The position numbers were made by a program, and so were the translations under genes. The notes beneath the pieces are model-generated. The model was given only the letters and a program-made list of their open reading frames with translations. It had not been told where the DNA came from and made no database searches. From positions 516,103-580,102 of the forward strand of contig NZ_LBJC01000020.1 in assembly GCF_004114535.1 (NCBI RefSeq): DNA of 64,000 bases, written 5' to 3'. Positions within the stretch are counted from its first letter, which is position 1. Each line of letters opens with the position of its first letter. Below, one piece after another: positions 38,412-49,417 of the stretch. Source of the DNA: Bradyrhizobium nanningense (GTDB lineage Bacteria; Pseudomonadota; Alphaproteobacteria; Rhizobiales; Xanthobacteraceae).

Positions 38412-39824
38412 GGGCTTCCGACGTTGCAACGGACTTGCCCGATGCCGCGCGGAACCTCATCGGTCGATGCGGGACAGTCGCATCGCCAACCGTGATGCAC
38501 CCGCCGCGGTTCTGACGATGTTCAGTCGGTGTTTCTAGACGGAAGCTCTCTGGACGTAGTGCGGAGAGGGGCGAATGTTCAGCGATATAGGTTGGCCGAT
38601 TACTCAAGTTCGTGAGCCCGCCCTCGCCCTTCAAAGCCTCAATCGCCTGCGCTTGCACTCAGGCACGATCGGCGGCCCGTTTGGCGAACCTGTTTCGTTA
38701 CCTGCGCGCAATCGCGCGCTCAGGAATAAGGTTGGGACCAGGCATCCACAGTCGGCACGAAGCTCTAGTTCGTCTGCATCGGAATCGTCGCTTCTATAGT
38801 GGGTTCGTCAACCAGACAGCTGCTGCTGGGCACATCCGCATGCCCTCGCACCGGCGCACAAACCCAGTCCTCGCTCGCTAGGAGCTCCGCGACAATCCGC
38901 GTCTTCTCCTCGTTGCTGCACTTGACTTCTGGCTTCGGTGAAGGCCTCATCCGCGATCTGACTCAGTGATCTTACAGCACCCTTCTCGTTCGAAGCGTCT
39001 CAATCGAATTGTGCGCCGAGCTGGGCTACAAAGCCATTTCAGGATTAACTTGCCGATAATCGGAATGACATCCTGAAGCTAAGACTAGGAGCCCTCTCGG
39101 CCGCAGCGAGCGCAAGCGAGCTATTAAGTTGATTTGGAAGACCGTCGCCTGTGTGGATCTGATCCCAGTCTCACGGAAGCAGCGCGGGCGCGACTCGGCG
39201 CTGGTCGGGCTGGATGGACCAGACGTTATCTCTGCCACGCCCGCACTACTGGTTGAAGTTAGCAGAAACGTGACTCGGCGCCGAAATCCCCACGCATACT
39301 CGGGGCGAGCGCTGTCCCTACCACGCGCCGCTAACTTCAAGATCATTATACACCGACTAGCTGTCCAAAAGCTGACGGACCCGACGCGATGCATCAGGCG
39401 TAGCGGCCTGTGCGGATCGATGCCCTCCTGCCTTGAACCCTGCTGTCCGCCTAGCGGACGACTGGCTTAAGGGTATAGTCGAGCTAAGCACAAGCCCATC
39501 CCTTCAATGAAACTGGCATAGTGCCATGTGTCAGCGAGAAGTGGCAGGATGAAACATAACTAGCCCAGCGCTATTGGATCGCGCGGCTCCGCTGTATCAG
39601 CTACGGCAGAAAATGATTGTCTCTGTGACTTTCGGGCTAGGCGAGTCCATACGATCAGCATCGACAACGAATCCACCAGCACGTCCGATGGACGATCTTC
39701 CACTCTCGCTCAGTGCCCGAAGGAATGGTCACAAGAAAATTGCGTCCGAGTCCAGCCGCGGCGCACATGGATAGGCCGATGGCCCAATCCTTCCGCGGCT
39801 GGCAGGCTACAGGCCGCTCGATGC
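38412..39824. other. intergenic with IS debris
   Basis: About 1.4 kb between nopT and the groESL terminator. Apart from the transposase-like remnant at 38765-38950, I see no supported gene. Confidence 0.45.
38765..38950 (-). pseudogene. remnant of an IS66-type tnpA (OrfA) gene
   Basis: The minus-strand frame reads KCSNEEKTRIVAELL and then VCAPVRGHADVPSS, which fits the W-S-x-E-E-K-x-R-I-V-x-E and V-x-x-V-A-R-R-H pattern of IS66-type OrfA helix-turn-helix proteins but is degenerate and short (61 codons). It is best seen as insertion-sequence debris. Confidence 0.35.
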
Positions 39825-39852
39825 AAAAGCCCTGACATTATTGCCAGGGTTT
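39825..39852 (-). terminator. probable transcription terminator of groESL
   Basis: On the minus strand, CCCTG (39849-39845) pairs with CAGGG (39834-39830) around a 10-base loop and is followed by CTTTTG. It lies 30 bases after the groEL stop. The stem is short, so confidence is moderate. Confidence 0.45.
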
Positions 39853-39880
39853 CACATGTCATCGAGAACTTGAGAAGGGA

Positions 39881-41602
<1,722 letters not shown>

Positions 41603-41917
41603 TCAGGCGGCTTTCTTCTTCGAGAACACCTCGGTGAGAACGCCCATGATGTCGCTCTCCTTCATGATTAACAGGTCTTGCCCATCGATCTTGACTTCGG
41701 TGCCGGACCACTTGCCAAACAGCACTCGGTCACCGACTTCGATGTCGATCGGAATCTGCTTGCCGCTATCATCGCGGCCGCCCGGGCCAACCGCAATGAC
41801 CTCGCCCTGCGATGGCTTTTCCTTCGCTGTGTCCGGAATGATGATGCCGCCTGCGGTCTTCTCTTCGGCGTCGATGCGCTTAACCACGACGCGGTCGTGA
41901 AGCGGTCGGAATTGCAT
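41603..41917 (-). CDS. groES: GroES co-chaperonin (10 kDa), symbiotic copy
   Basis: A 104-residue co-chaperonin beginning at the ATG at 41917 with GGAGA upstream ([20 protein letters not shown]). It shows the mobile loop [18 protein letters not shown] and the [17 protein letters not shown] barrel. It caps the GroEL cage. It is the first gene of a groES-groEL operon, 81 bases before groEL, and is driven by the sigma-54 promoter at 41973-41988. Confidence 0.96.
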   Translation of the reverse strand: MQFRPLHDRVVVKRIDAEEKTAGGIIIPDTAKEKPSQGEVIAVGPGGRDDSGKQIPIDIEVGDRVLFGKWSGTEVKIDGQDLLIMKESDIMGVLTEVFSKKKAA

Positions 41918-41972
41918 AGAAGTCTCCTGATTGAACAAGTTGGCGTTAGGCACAATGTGACCAGCAGCCTGT

Positions 41973-41988
41973 AGCAAGAGTCAGGCCA
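41973..41988 (-). promoter_or_regulatory. sigma-54 (-24/-12) promoter of groESL
   Basis: On the minus strand the sequence is TGGCCTGACTCTTGCT: TGGC, correct spacing and TTGCT. It lies 55 bases upstream of the groES start. With the NifA site at 42093 it forms a complete NifA-dependent promoter. Confidence 0.88.
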
Positions 41989-42092
41989 GAAATGCGCTGA
42001 GCGATCTATCCTTCCAGTTCTGCTGAAGCATTGACCGGACTGCGTGTGTGTTTGTCCGGAAGCAAACGTGCAGAGGAGCACGGCCGCCCTGC

Positions 42093-42108
42093 TGTCGTGA
42101 AATTGACA
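42093..42108. promoter_or_regulatory. NifA upstream activator sequence for groESL
   Basis: TGTCGTGAAATTGACA is an exact TGT-N10-ACA site. It lies about 105 to 120 bases upstream of the -24 element, a normal distance for NifA action through DNA looping. A second, imperfect site (TGT-N10-ACG) is at 42053-42068. Confidence 0.85.
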
Positions 42109-42956
42109 TTGCGTTTCTTCGAGACACCTGCATCGGTCCTTGGGATACTTCAACTTTGCTCGGTTGGCGTTGCACCGACCGAAACGCCGCCGGTCGAGGA
42201 CGGTGCCGGGATTGCACATGATGACCTGACGCATCATCTAGCAGCTGGGGTCGGCGCAGCGTGCAGTCCACGAGTAATATCGAAGAGCGCCTCGTCAAAG
42301 CTGTCGTAGTCGTGCATGCGAAGAAGTTTGAAACGATCTCGAAAAACCGAGAGCTGTTTCTTGTAAGACGCGGCGTGCTCCAAGCCAGGTCACCATCGTA
42401 GCGAATGATGCGTGTCCGGCCGCGGCGCGCCGCTCAAAGCCTATTGAGTTGAGCCTGGTTATCCCAGGGCCACAGCATTTTAAGAAATTTGAAAATGCCG
42501 CGAAAGCAGGATCACGCCTAGCAACGCGTGGGCCGGTGCTTTCACCGACTTCACTTCCTCACCGACGATTCCGAGGAAGGGATCGCCGGGAGCTACCGTC
42601 AGCCAATCTGAGGTGGCGGCCGTCAGTGGGCAAGGCACATTTTCGCACCACTCGTCATCGAGCGGAGTGGCTGTTGCTCTGCACGAGGGGCACTCTGATC
42701 GGCACGCGCCAGAAAACATTTCCGATAGGTGACGCTCGGACCAAGGCGCTCTTTCGGAAATTGGAAAAGTAGGACGACGATCTGGCTCTCCGAGGCCGCA
42801 TTTTTCCGACGATAAGTTCGAGAATTGCATCGCGAGCTGTTCGACAGGCTCTCCGCTTGATGTCGATGGCATCCAAACGGCTGTCGTGGATCAAGGGGTG
42901 CTGGCGCATATATGAACTTTATACCTTGATATACGTTGTGCAGCGGCTTCTGACGT
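42109..42956. other. intergenic between groESL and the FkbM methyltransferase
   Basis: About 850 bases. A minus-strand frame of 130 codons (42872-42480) is open but has no start signal or recognisable family, so I do not call a gene. Confidence 0.45.
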
Positions 42957-43661
42957 GTGATCGGTTTCGAAGTCGAAAATCATCCGATCTCCGCGCACCA
43001 TGGAAGAGCAGCTGTGTCGTCCGTAGAAGTACATCAGCACATCCTCTCACTTCTTCAGAAGCCGAATCCGGTCATCCTGGATATTGGCTGCAATGATGGG
43101 ACTGATACGAAAAAGTTTCTCGAGCTGTGCCCGCAACCCAGGCTCTACTGCTTTGAGCCGGACCCCCGAGCGATCGCGCGCTTCAAGAGGAAGCTCGGTC
43201 CATCCCTCGACAGGGTGAAGCTGCTTGAAATCGCCATCAGTGATCGAAACGGGACGATCGACTTCCATCCGAGCAATGCAGATGGGGATGCGAAGGATTG
43301 GGACTTATCCGGTTCAATACGCCGCCCAAAGAACCATCTTACCGAGTATGATTGGGTCCGGTTTGATCACCCTGTCTCGGTTGAAACACGGCGGCTGGAC
43401 GACTGGTGCAGCGAAGCCAACGTGGACGCAGTCGATTTCATCTGGATGGACGTTCAGGGAGCCGAAGCCGACGTTATCGCCGGCGGAATGCGGACCTTGA
43501 GCAATACGCGCTTCATCTACACCGAATATAGTGACCGCGAGCTCTACGAAGGGCAGTTAACCTTGCAAGGCATTCTCAACTTATTGCCATCATTTGAAGT
43601 GGCGGCTCACTACCCGCGCGCAGTGGAAGGTGATGTATTGCTCAGGAATACGCGTCTCTAG
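42957..43661 (+). CDS. noeI: FkbM-family methyltransferase, probable NoeI (2-O-methylation of Nod-factor fucose)
   Basis: A 234-residue SAM-dependent methyltransferase: motif I VILDIGCNDGTDTKKFL (residues 39-55), YCFEPDPRAIARFKRKLG, the FkbM landmark EIAISDRNGTIDFH, then VDFIWMDVQGAEADVIAGG. Rhizobial FkbM enzymes include NoeI, which methylates O-2 of the fucose added by NodZ, and B. japonicum has noeI close to its symbiotic groESL. That position and nodZ in this window make NoeI likely, but the family is broad and the substrate is inferred. It starts at a GTG; no nod box is visible upstream. Confidence 0.7.
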   Translation: MIGFEVENHPISAHHGRAAVSSVEVHQHILSLLQKPNPVILDIGCNDGTDTKKFLELCPQPRLYCFEPDPRAIARFKRKLGPSLDRVKLLEIAISDRNGTIDFHPSNADGDAKDWDLSGSIRRPKNHLTEYDWVRFDHPVSVETRRLDDWCSEANVDAVDFIWMDVQGAEADVIAGGMRTLSNTRFIYTEYSDRELYEGQLTLQGILNLLPSFEVAAHYPRAVEGDVLLRNTRL

Positions 43662-43689
43662 CAGCTACTCATATCGAGCGTCTCATTAA

Positions 43690-44370
43690 CGGAAGGCTTG
43701 GCCAGCGGGCTCTATGATGGTCGCAGCTGCACAACGGTGATCGTCAAGGCGAGCGGCCATCGCCAGCCGGACAGCCAGTGCGCAGGCTGGCATTGGGCCG
43801 GCGTGCACGTCGGCCGCTCGATCGGGGGCGGCCAGCGCCATGGCAGTCCTCGGGTCCACGCGGTCCCGAGCAGGCAGGCCGTGGTGCTGCCGCTGCGATC
43901 GAACGGGCGATGTAGCAGCGCGGCGCGCGCTCGTGGCGCCGCTATGTCGGTTCCGCTCTAGCGACAGTCGCTACGATTTAATGTTGATCAAGCCGAACCT
44001 GATCGCGCGACTTCACCGGCGCAGCCCGAACCGGTCCAGCTTGCCGATATCGCTCGATCGCAACGGCAGAGGGCTGGCTGTATTGGCGGCCAACATGGAT
44101 CTCTTCAGCCGCAAGATAGCCGGTTGGGCGATGCGCGACCTCATGGGCCGCAGCTTCTCTTGCGCGCCGTCGATGCTGATCCGCCAGCAGCCGCCAAGGG
44201 CCGAATTGATCCATTAATTCCGATCGGCGGTGTACAGTACGCTTCATATCAATGTCGCACGGCGGTTGCCAGCGCGTTGGCGTGCCGCATCGATGAGCGC
44301 AAGGGTGAGCGCAATGCAGAGCGTCTTCCGCACCGTGCGCCCAAGCGGCGAGTAGGCAACGGGTGAGAAT
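43690..44370 (+). mobile_element. remnant of an IS3-family element (integrase-type OrfB)
   Basis: Fragments of an IS3-type transposase are spread over different frames: NMDLFSRKIAGWAMRDLM near 44095-44145 corresponds to the conserved D-L-F-S-R-K-I-V-G-W motif, and GGVQYAS near 44226-44250 to the H-S-D-R-G-x-Q-Y motif, with the catalytic aspartate lost. Frameshifts and missing parts show an inactive remnant. Ends and inverted repeats are not identifiable. Confidence 0.7.
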
Positions 44371-44677
44371 CGAGCCGCGCGCGCGGTCATTTGCAAAGTT
44401 CGTGAGTTGAACCGCGAGTCGTTGCGCAGAAGTTCAGGTGGATCCCGCTCGGCACGTCAATGATGGGGCAGGGCTGTAGAGGCTTATAAAGGCTCGCTAT
44501 GTTTGGACAACGAACCTGCGCTCCAGGATATGAAGTGGGATTTTTGAAGAGGGACAGCCCAAAGCTGTCTTTGTCCACATTGAAACAAGGCGCCAAGTCC
44601 TCAGCGGCAGACCACATCATGACGCCGGTCCGGTAGTTCGTCCGCGTGGCGTGTGGCTTGCCCGTACGTGACCCACT

Positions 44678-45844
44678 TCATGGAAAGCCCGGCTGTATTG
44701 CAGTGCCGAGCAGAGCGCGGCCAGCGCTCTGAAGCGTTCCCTCGTTTAAAGCTGCGTGCTGGGCAACCACGAAGCTGTCGCACATGGCGCGTGCTAGATT
44801 GCCGGTGGTATAGAGCGCCTCAGTTCCAGCAAGGCCGCTCGCAATCCTGCAGACCTCAGCGCCCTGCCGCGCGGCGTTCGTCGCGGCGAGCCGCATCAGC
44901 ATCGTGGTGCTCAGATTTACCTCACCCGTGAGCGCTTGCTTCCACAGCTCCTCCGTGACCTCGTAAAAGAAGGAACGAGCGGAACGTAGCATGGCTTCGG
45001 CTTTAGCGATCTCAAGCTGGACATAGCCGCGCTCAGCCATCACAGGCGCTCCAGTGATCGAGGCGCGGCTTCCGGCCATGGCGATCACCTCGTCGATTGC
45101 GGAACGTGCAATCCCGATGCCCACAATCGCATGGGCCTGCGCGGCAAAAGCCACGGATGGATAACTGTAGATCGGCCCATCAAGTGTCGCCGGACCACCG
45201 CGGATCAAGGTCCATTCCTCTGGCACAATGACGTCGCTGACAACAACGTCGTGGCTTCCAGTGCCTTGTAGTCCGATGACGTCCCAATTGGGCCGGATTG
45301 TTACCTTCTCGGCCGGGATCACCGCTACGCGCGGGAGGTCTCCGGTCGGATCGCCTTCCACTGTGATACCAACTCCTATCAAATCCGCCCCCGGCGAGCC
45401 GCTAGCGAATGGCCACACTCCGTTCACGACAAATCCATCGGTGCATCGCTTGGCGGGCTGGAGCGGGAAAAGCGCGCCCGCCAACACGACGTCCGGCCCA
45501 TTGGCGTACACTTTTCGAAGCGTGTCGTCCGGAAGAGCAGCGAGGTAGCGAGCCCCATCCCCGAAGCTGGCAACCCAACCGGCGGATCCGTCGGCCTCGG
45601 AGATGCGCTCGATCAGGCGACAAAAATCGGCTGGCGTTCGCTCCTCGCCGCCGAATCGCTTGGCGACCATAGCCCGATAGACGCCGACACGCCTGAAGCC
45701 GTCTATGATCTCTTTTGGAATTTTCTGCGCTCGGCCAAACTCATTGCGACGCGCACGGATCTCGACAAGTAGGGGCGACAGATGAGCCCAGGTCGAAGCC
45801 GCAGCGTGGGTTTCGGGAGTTCTCTTTTCTGGTGGTGCGTTCAT
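44678..45844 (-). CDS. acyl-CoA dehydrogenase-fold flavin monooxygenase (HsaA/HpaB-like)
   Basis: A 388-residue protein starting at the ATG at 45844, with GGAGGA upstream. It has the group D flavin monooxygenase layout: an N-terminal helical region (PKEIIDGFRRVGVYRAMVAKR, ISEADGSAGWVASFG), a middle beta domain (GFVVNGVWPFASGSPGADLI, GLQGTGSHDVVVSDVIVPEEW) and a C-terminal helical domain. Such enzymes hydroxylate phenols, indoles or similar compounds with reduced flavin from a separate reductase, which is not seen nearby. The gene is isolated, between an IS remnant and a long empty stretch. Substrate unknown; it could act on plant phenolics. Confidence 0.8.
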   Translation of the reverse strand: MNAPPEKRTPETHAAASTWAHLSPLLVEIRARRNEFGRAQKIPKEIIDGFRRVGVYRAMVAKRFGGEERTPADFCRLIERISEADGSAGWVASFGDGARYLAALPDDTLRKVYANGPDVVLAGALFPLQPAKRCTDGFVVNGVWPFASGSPGADLIGVGITVEGDPTGDLPRVAVIPAEKVTIRPNWDVIGLQGTGSHDVVVSDVIVPEEWTLIRGGPATLDGPIYSYPSVAFAAQAHAIVGIGIARSAIDEVIAMAGSRASITGAPVMAERGYVQLEIAKAEAMLRSARSFFYEVTEELWKQALTGEVNLSTTMLMRLAATNAARQGAEVCRIASGLAGTEALYTTGNLARAMCDSFVVAQHAALNEGTLQSAGRALLGTAIQPGFP

Positions 45845-47524
45845 AAAACGTCCTCCGTGTCTTGTGCCGATCATTACCGCGCGTCATTCATACGCGCGCA
45901 TGGCGAAACCGCGTGATTTGATAGCGAGGAGGGCATCCCTAAAGCTGTATGGAATGCATGAGATTGCGCACGGTAACTTCCTGGCTTAACGGCGCGGAAG
46001 CCTGACCGAGATATAGCTGTTGCCGTTGGTATTGAGGCTGGCTGGCAAAGCAGCCGATAGGCGGCGACATCGATCCGTCTTTGCCGCACTGGGTCTCCGG
46101 CGTTTGATCGGGCGCATGCGGCGTCATGTCTTCTCCACGGACGTGTGTCACACTTATGACAAGCCGGGTCAAACGAGGTTTGGAATTTCCGAGTTGTGCT
46201 CGGGAGGGCGCCAAGCCCGCGTCTTCTTTTCCATCTTCCCAGCAATCGACGTGCCATTAAGCATGTCTGCCGTCCCTGTCTGAATTGCGCGGGCCCCCAC
46301 CGGCGTGCCGTGCCAGCGCATACTCGTGTCTTCATGTCCACTTTCAGGCGCGAATGTCATGAACTCAACAACCCGCAAGCAAAACGACAGAGGCGGACCT
46401 CTAGCGCCGACCGGATTCAATGTTTTTGCTAAAATGGGGGCCCGCTCCGATCTCCCGACGCGACAAAGTCCAATTTGCTTTTCGTGCGACTGCGGGAGAG
46501 CGCCTGGTTAGAAGAGGACCTCCAGACGGCAGGTATTCAACCGCACGGAGCTCAGGAGGTTGTAATTTCGCGATCAAGCCAGGTTCAAGGTGACTGCAAG
46601 ATTGCCCCTCACATGCAAGCGAAGAGGAAGCGCTTCGGACAGGTTTAGGGAGTATTCGAGAGTCGCCAGCAACACACGAGCTATCTACGTTCTGTCGTAC
46701 CGGACGCAAGAAATCGACGCAGATTCCTTTTCCTGGTGGACCCTTTTGCGGCCGCTGGCGCCTCTTTCTTCGGCGGGTTTCCAATGCTTCCGATCTTGGC
46801 CGAGCTTGCCAAAGTCGCGCAGCCACTATCCCCGCACGACGAGCGTTGCGACAGACCAGGCGCCCTACGTTCTGAAGCTAGTGCTCTGTTTCGCACTGAG
46901 CGACTTTCTGGCTGAAGAGCCTGCTTCCGGAAGCGCTCGGTTGCCAGATCATTTCCTGCTGCAGACGCGGTGTGCGACGCTTAAATCATTGTTGCTGGCC
47001 CACCGAATTCACCTAGGCGGATAGATCTGGCTCATTTGCCGAGTCCCGCAGGGACTAAGAACCTGAGAGTCGAACTCGTCATGGAGGACGGATAGTAGAT
47101 TGTCCAAGTGGTCGGTCGTGCGATTGCGTGGAATGTCAAGCAGAGCGTATGCGAAATCGTAGCGAAAACAGCCATGCCTTCAACGGCATCATCAATGTGG
47201 GCCGCATCCTTGGCGACGAACGAGACGACCTAATAAATGATTGATGAGCGGCTGACTTTTCGAGGTCGACGTCTCCTAAATCGCTCAAGACTGGCTGTCC
47301 GGTCCTGATGCGGATGGCATGTTTCTTTACAGCCCCAGGGCTGCCAGTCGTGCTGGTGGTTCTATCTGATGTTCAGCCCTGGCTGAGCTTGGTAAAGCAG
47401 GACCATGGATGGTTTGCCCGATCTGGGCTGAGAAGCTCTCGTAATCGTCGCGTGCTCGGGAGTTCAAAGGCCAATGCTTTTCATTGTGATCTGCTGGCGG
47501 AACCACCTCTATTGGGTTGGCAAC
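45845..47524. other. long region without supported genes
   Basis: About 1.7 kb. Frames on both strands are fragmentary. A segment near 46720-46910 reads in one frame FPFLVDPFAAAGASFFGG, suggesting a degenerated gene, but no family can be named. Confidence 0.4.
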
Positions 47525-47635
47525 TCAATCTCGAGGCATGAATGCCGTCGGACGCGGTATGTGCGTTTCTTGATGCGGGCCGCGCGTTGCCAGCATGAGT
47601 GCGTAGAACAGGAACAGAATTAAGAGGCCACGCAT
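47525..47635 (-). CDS. possible membrane micropeptide after the carbonic anhydrase gene
   Basis: A 36-codon frame from an ATG at 47635 (MRGLLILFLFYALMLATRG) with GGGAAG about 10 bases upstream. It starts with a short membrane helix and ends in a polar tail. It is on the same strand as the carbonic anhydrase, about 150 bases downstream. It may be real, but evidence is thin. Confidence 0.25.
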   Translation of the reverse strand: MRGLLILFLFYALMLATRGPHQETHIPRPTAFMPRD

Positions 47636-47781
47636 ACCGAAGGACTTCCCGAAGCGATGAATGTTGTGGAGCGGATGGTATCCGGCGCATGTGTTGCAGG
47701 CGATGGACCAACAGAGCAGCGCAGAAGAGAAGTTCTGCATCAGACGGCAGATAATTTGCCGCGGGTGTGAAGGTGCAAGCG

Positions 47782-48537
47782 TCAGCTCACAATATCGACC
47801 TTGCCGGTGTCGATCCGATACAGGCCCCCGACGACCTTCAGTCGGTTCTGCTCGACTGCAGCGTTCAGAATCGGGCCCGTCGATTTAAGTTTGTTGACAT
47901 TATCAATCACATTTTGTCGGGTTGCGTGAGCGAATGTGTCACCGGCTTGCTGTAGAGATGCTTTCACTGCAGGAGCCAGTGCGGCGACCAGGGATGAAAT
48001 GTGCCCCGGCGGCGGCTTATCTTGATGGAGAGACTTGATCGTGGCGTCGATCGCACCGCAATGATCGTGGCCGAGTACAAGAATCAGCGGCGTGTTCAGT
48101 GCTGCGACCGCATATTCCATACTGGCGAGCGTATCATCATTAGCGAAGTTTCCGGCGACGCGGCAGACAAACAGATCACCTAGTCCGCTGTCGAAGACAA
48201 GTTCGGGCGCCACGCGAGAGTCGGCGCAGCTCAGAACCGCCGCATATGGATTTTGGCCCTCAACTAAGACCGGACGCTCGCGCCTGAAATCGTCGACTCG
48301 TGATGCGCCCTGGACAAAGCGATCGTTCCCCCTCAGCAGCCGCGTCAGGGCAGCATCTGGCGCCAGCAGGTTGTCTGGCTTGGGCGGGCCTTTTGCTTCC
48401 TTCGCATCGACAATGCCATTGCCGAACCGCAGGGAAACTGCCAAAGCCGCGAACACCAACAGCGACCGGCGCGAACGCGCTATCTTGGTTAAATGGTACA
48501 TGTTTGGAGTATGGGCTGCATGCATGTGTCGCCTCAT
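47782..48537 (-). CDS. periplasmic beta-class carbonic anhydrase
   Basis: A 251-residue protein converting CO2 to bicarbonate. A long basic N-terminus and hydrophobic stretch (SLLVFAALAVSLRFGNGIV) indicate export. The zinc ligands and catalytic dyad are in place: CADSRV (Cys, Asp, Arg) and GHDHCGA (His, Cys). The order RLLRGNDRFV, SCADSRVAPE, VCRVAGNFAND and SMEYAV is normal for beta carbonic anhydrases. Its start overlaps the end of the upstream nuclease-like gene by 4 bases, so they are translated together. B. japonicum has a similar gene in its symbiosis island. Expression may depend on the NolA-type element at 49389. Confidence 0.88.
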   Translation of the reverse strand: MRRHMHAAHTPNMYHLTKIARSRRSLLVFAALAVSLRFGNGIVDAKEAKGPPKPDNLLAPDAALTRLLRGNDRFVQGASRVDDFRRERPVLVEGQNPYAAVLSCADSRVAPELVFDSGLGDLFVCRVAGNFANDDTLASMEYAVAALNTPLILVLGHDHCGAIDATIKSLHQDKPPPGHISSLVAALAPAVKASLQQAGDTFAHATRQNVIDNVNKLKSTGPILNAAVEQNRLKVVGGLYRIDTGKVDIVS

Positions 48538-49259
48538 CGCACGGCCTTACGCCACCCGGTGGCTTCGGCTTCCGCTTCGCTACAGAGCCAGCGTTCGCCG
48601 CGCCTCTTCGTCATGTCGATTTGGTCGTAACTAGGTTGCCCTGGCAGGTGATAAATGCGCTCGCCGCTGCGCTCGAGAGTGCCTTTTATCAGGCACTCGG
48701 GGGACGGCGGTTCCGATAGCAGATCGGATCCGAGAAGGACTTCCTGAGCGTCGATCGGAACCAAGGTCGCGCCGACGATAATCGTGCCCCTATTGCGGCG
48801 AGGCCAGTCCCAGGGCGCGATGAACGCCCCCGACCACAGCCCCGCATGGGCTGTGCTCGCCACCAACTCATAGACAGAGTAGGTATGGCGAGATGCACCA
48901 GCCGATAGTGCCCAGCCGGAGCGTACCATCCAGGCGTTCACATTCTCACCTTCAATGAAACAGCTGCCGAGGGCTCGCCTGTACTCGTCGGCTCTTTGAG
49001 TGTGACAATCCCAGGTTCGCCCATTCGAATGCTTGATGAGCTCGTCGCGAGCAGCTACGCCGCAGGCCCATCTCCGGCCCTGGGCGTCGAGGCAAATCTG
49101 GTCCGTCTCAGGAGCTCCGATACCTGAGAGCCGAACGTTGGTGTGCTCGATCTCGATAGTATTGCCGTCGAGGATGCGCGGAACACCGCTGAGTGTCGCG
49201 GCGCAGACCGGAGATGTGATGAGAGCGAGCAATGCGCATATGATTCCGCGGTGCTTCAT
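48534..49259 (-). CDS. secreted staphylococcal-nuclease-like protein
   Basis: A 241-residue protein from the ATG at 49259 (MKHRGIICALLALITSPVCAA), which begins with a clear signal peptide; the frame extends 12 codons upstream. The SNc domain follows: RILDGNTIEIEHTNVRLSGI and APETDQ (calcium-site Asp and Glu region), then YRRALGSCFIEGENVNAWMV (second catalytic Arg region). The C-terminus ERIYHLPGQPSYDQID and GERWLCSEAEAEATGWRKA is a short tyrosine- and tryptophan-containing module often found behind SNc domains. It is coupled to the carbonic anhydrase gene, and a NolA-type promoter element lies 130 bases upstream. Confidence 0.85.
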   Translation of the reverse strand: MKHRGIICALLALITSPVCAATLSGVPRILDGNTIEIEHTNVRLSGIGAPETDQICLDAQGRRWACGVAARDELIKHSNGRTWDCHTQRADEYRRALGSCFIEGENVNAWMVRSGWALSAGASRHTYSVYELVASTAHAGLWSGAFIAPWDWPRRNRGTIIVGATLVPIDAQEVLLGSDLLSEPPSPECLIKGTLERSGERIYHLPGQPSYDQIDMTKRRGERWLCSEAEAEATGWRKAVR

Positions 49260-49388
49260 CCCGAGAATAACCTTTCGCTCCTGATCCATGTTCACGCACG
49301 ATACGGTGCCGATACATTCGACTGCCGACCGAATGATATCCGCTATCCCGCTGGCTTTTTCGACGTGCTTTATGAGAGCTTCGCGAAG

Positions 49389-49417
49389 CTACGACCTGAC
49401 GCTGCGTAAGGATCAAG
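49389..49417 (-). promoter_or_regulatory. NolA/MerR-type promoter element, copy 7 (upstream of the nuclease/carbonic anhydrase pair)
   Basis: On the minus strand: -35 TTGATC, 19-bp spacer with TACGCAGCGTCAGG, -10 TAGCTT. Dyad arms are CTTGA and TCAGG. A transcript would enter the nuclease-like gene after about 115 bases. This is the most distant copy, 40 kb from nolA. Confidence 0.65.

Noticed and set aside
43974..43994. Sequence TACGATTTAATGTTGATCAAG resembling the NolA-type element
   Set aside because: It lacks about 9 bases of the core, so dyad and 19-bp spacing are lost, and it lies inside IS3 debris.
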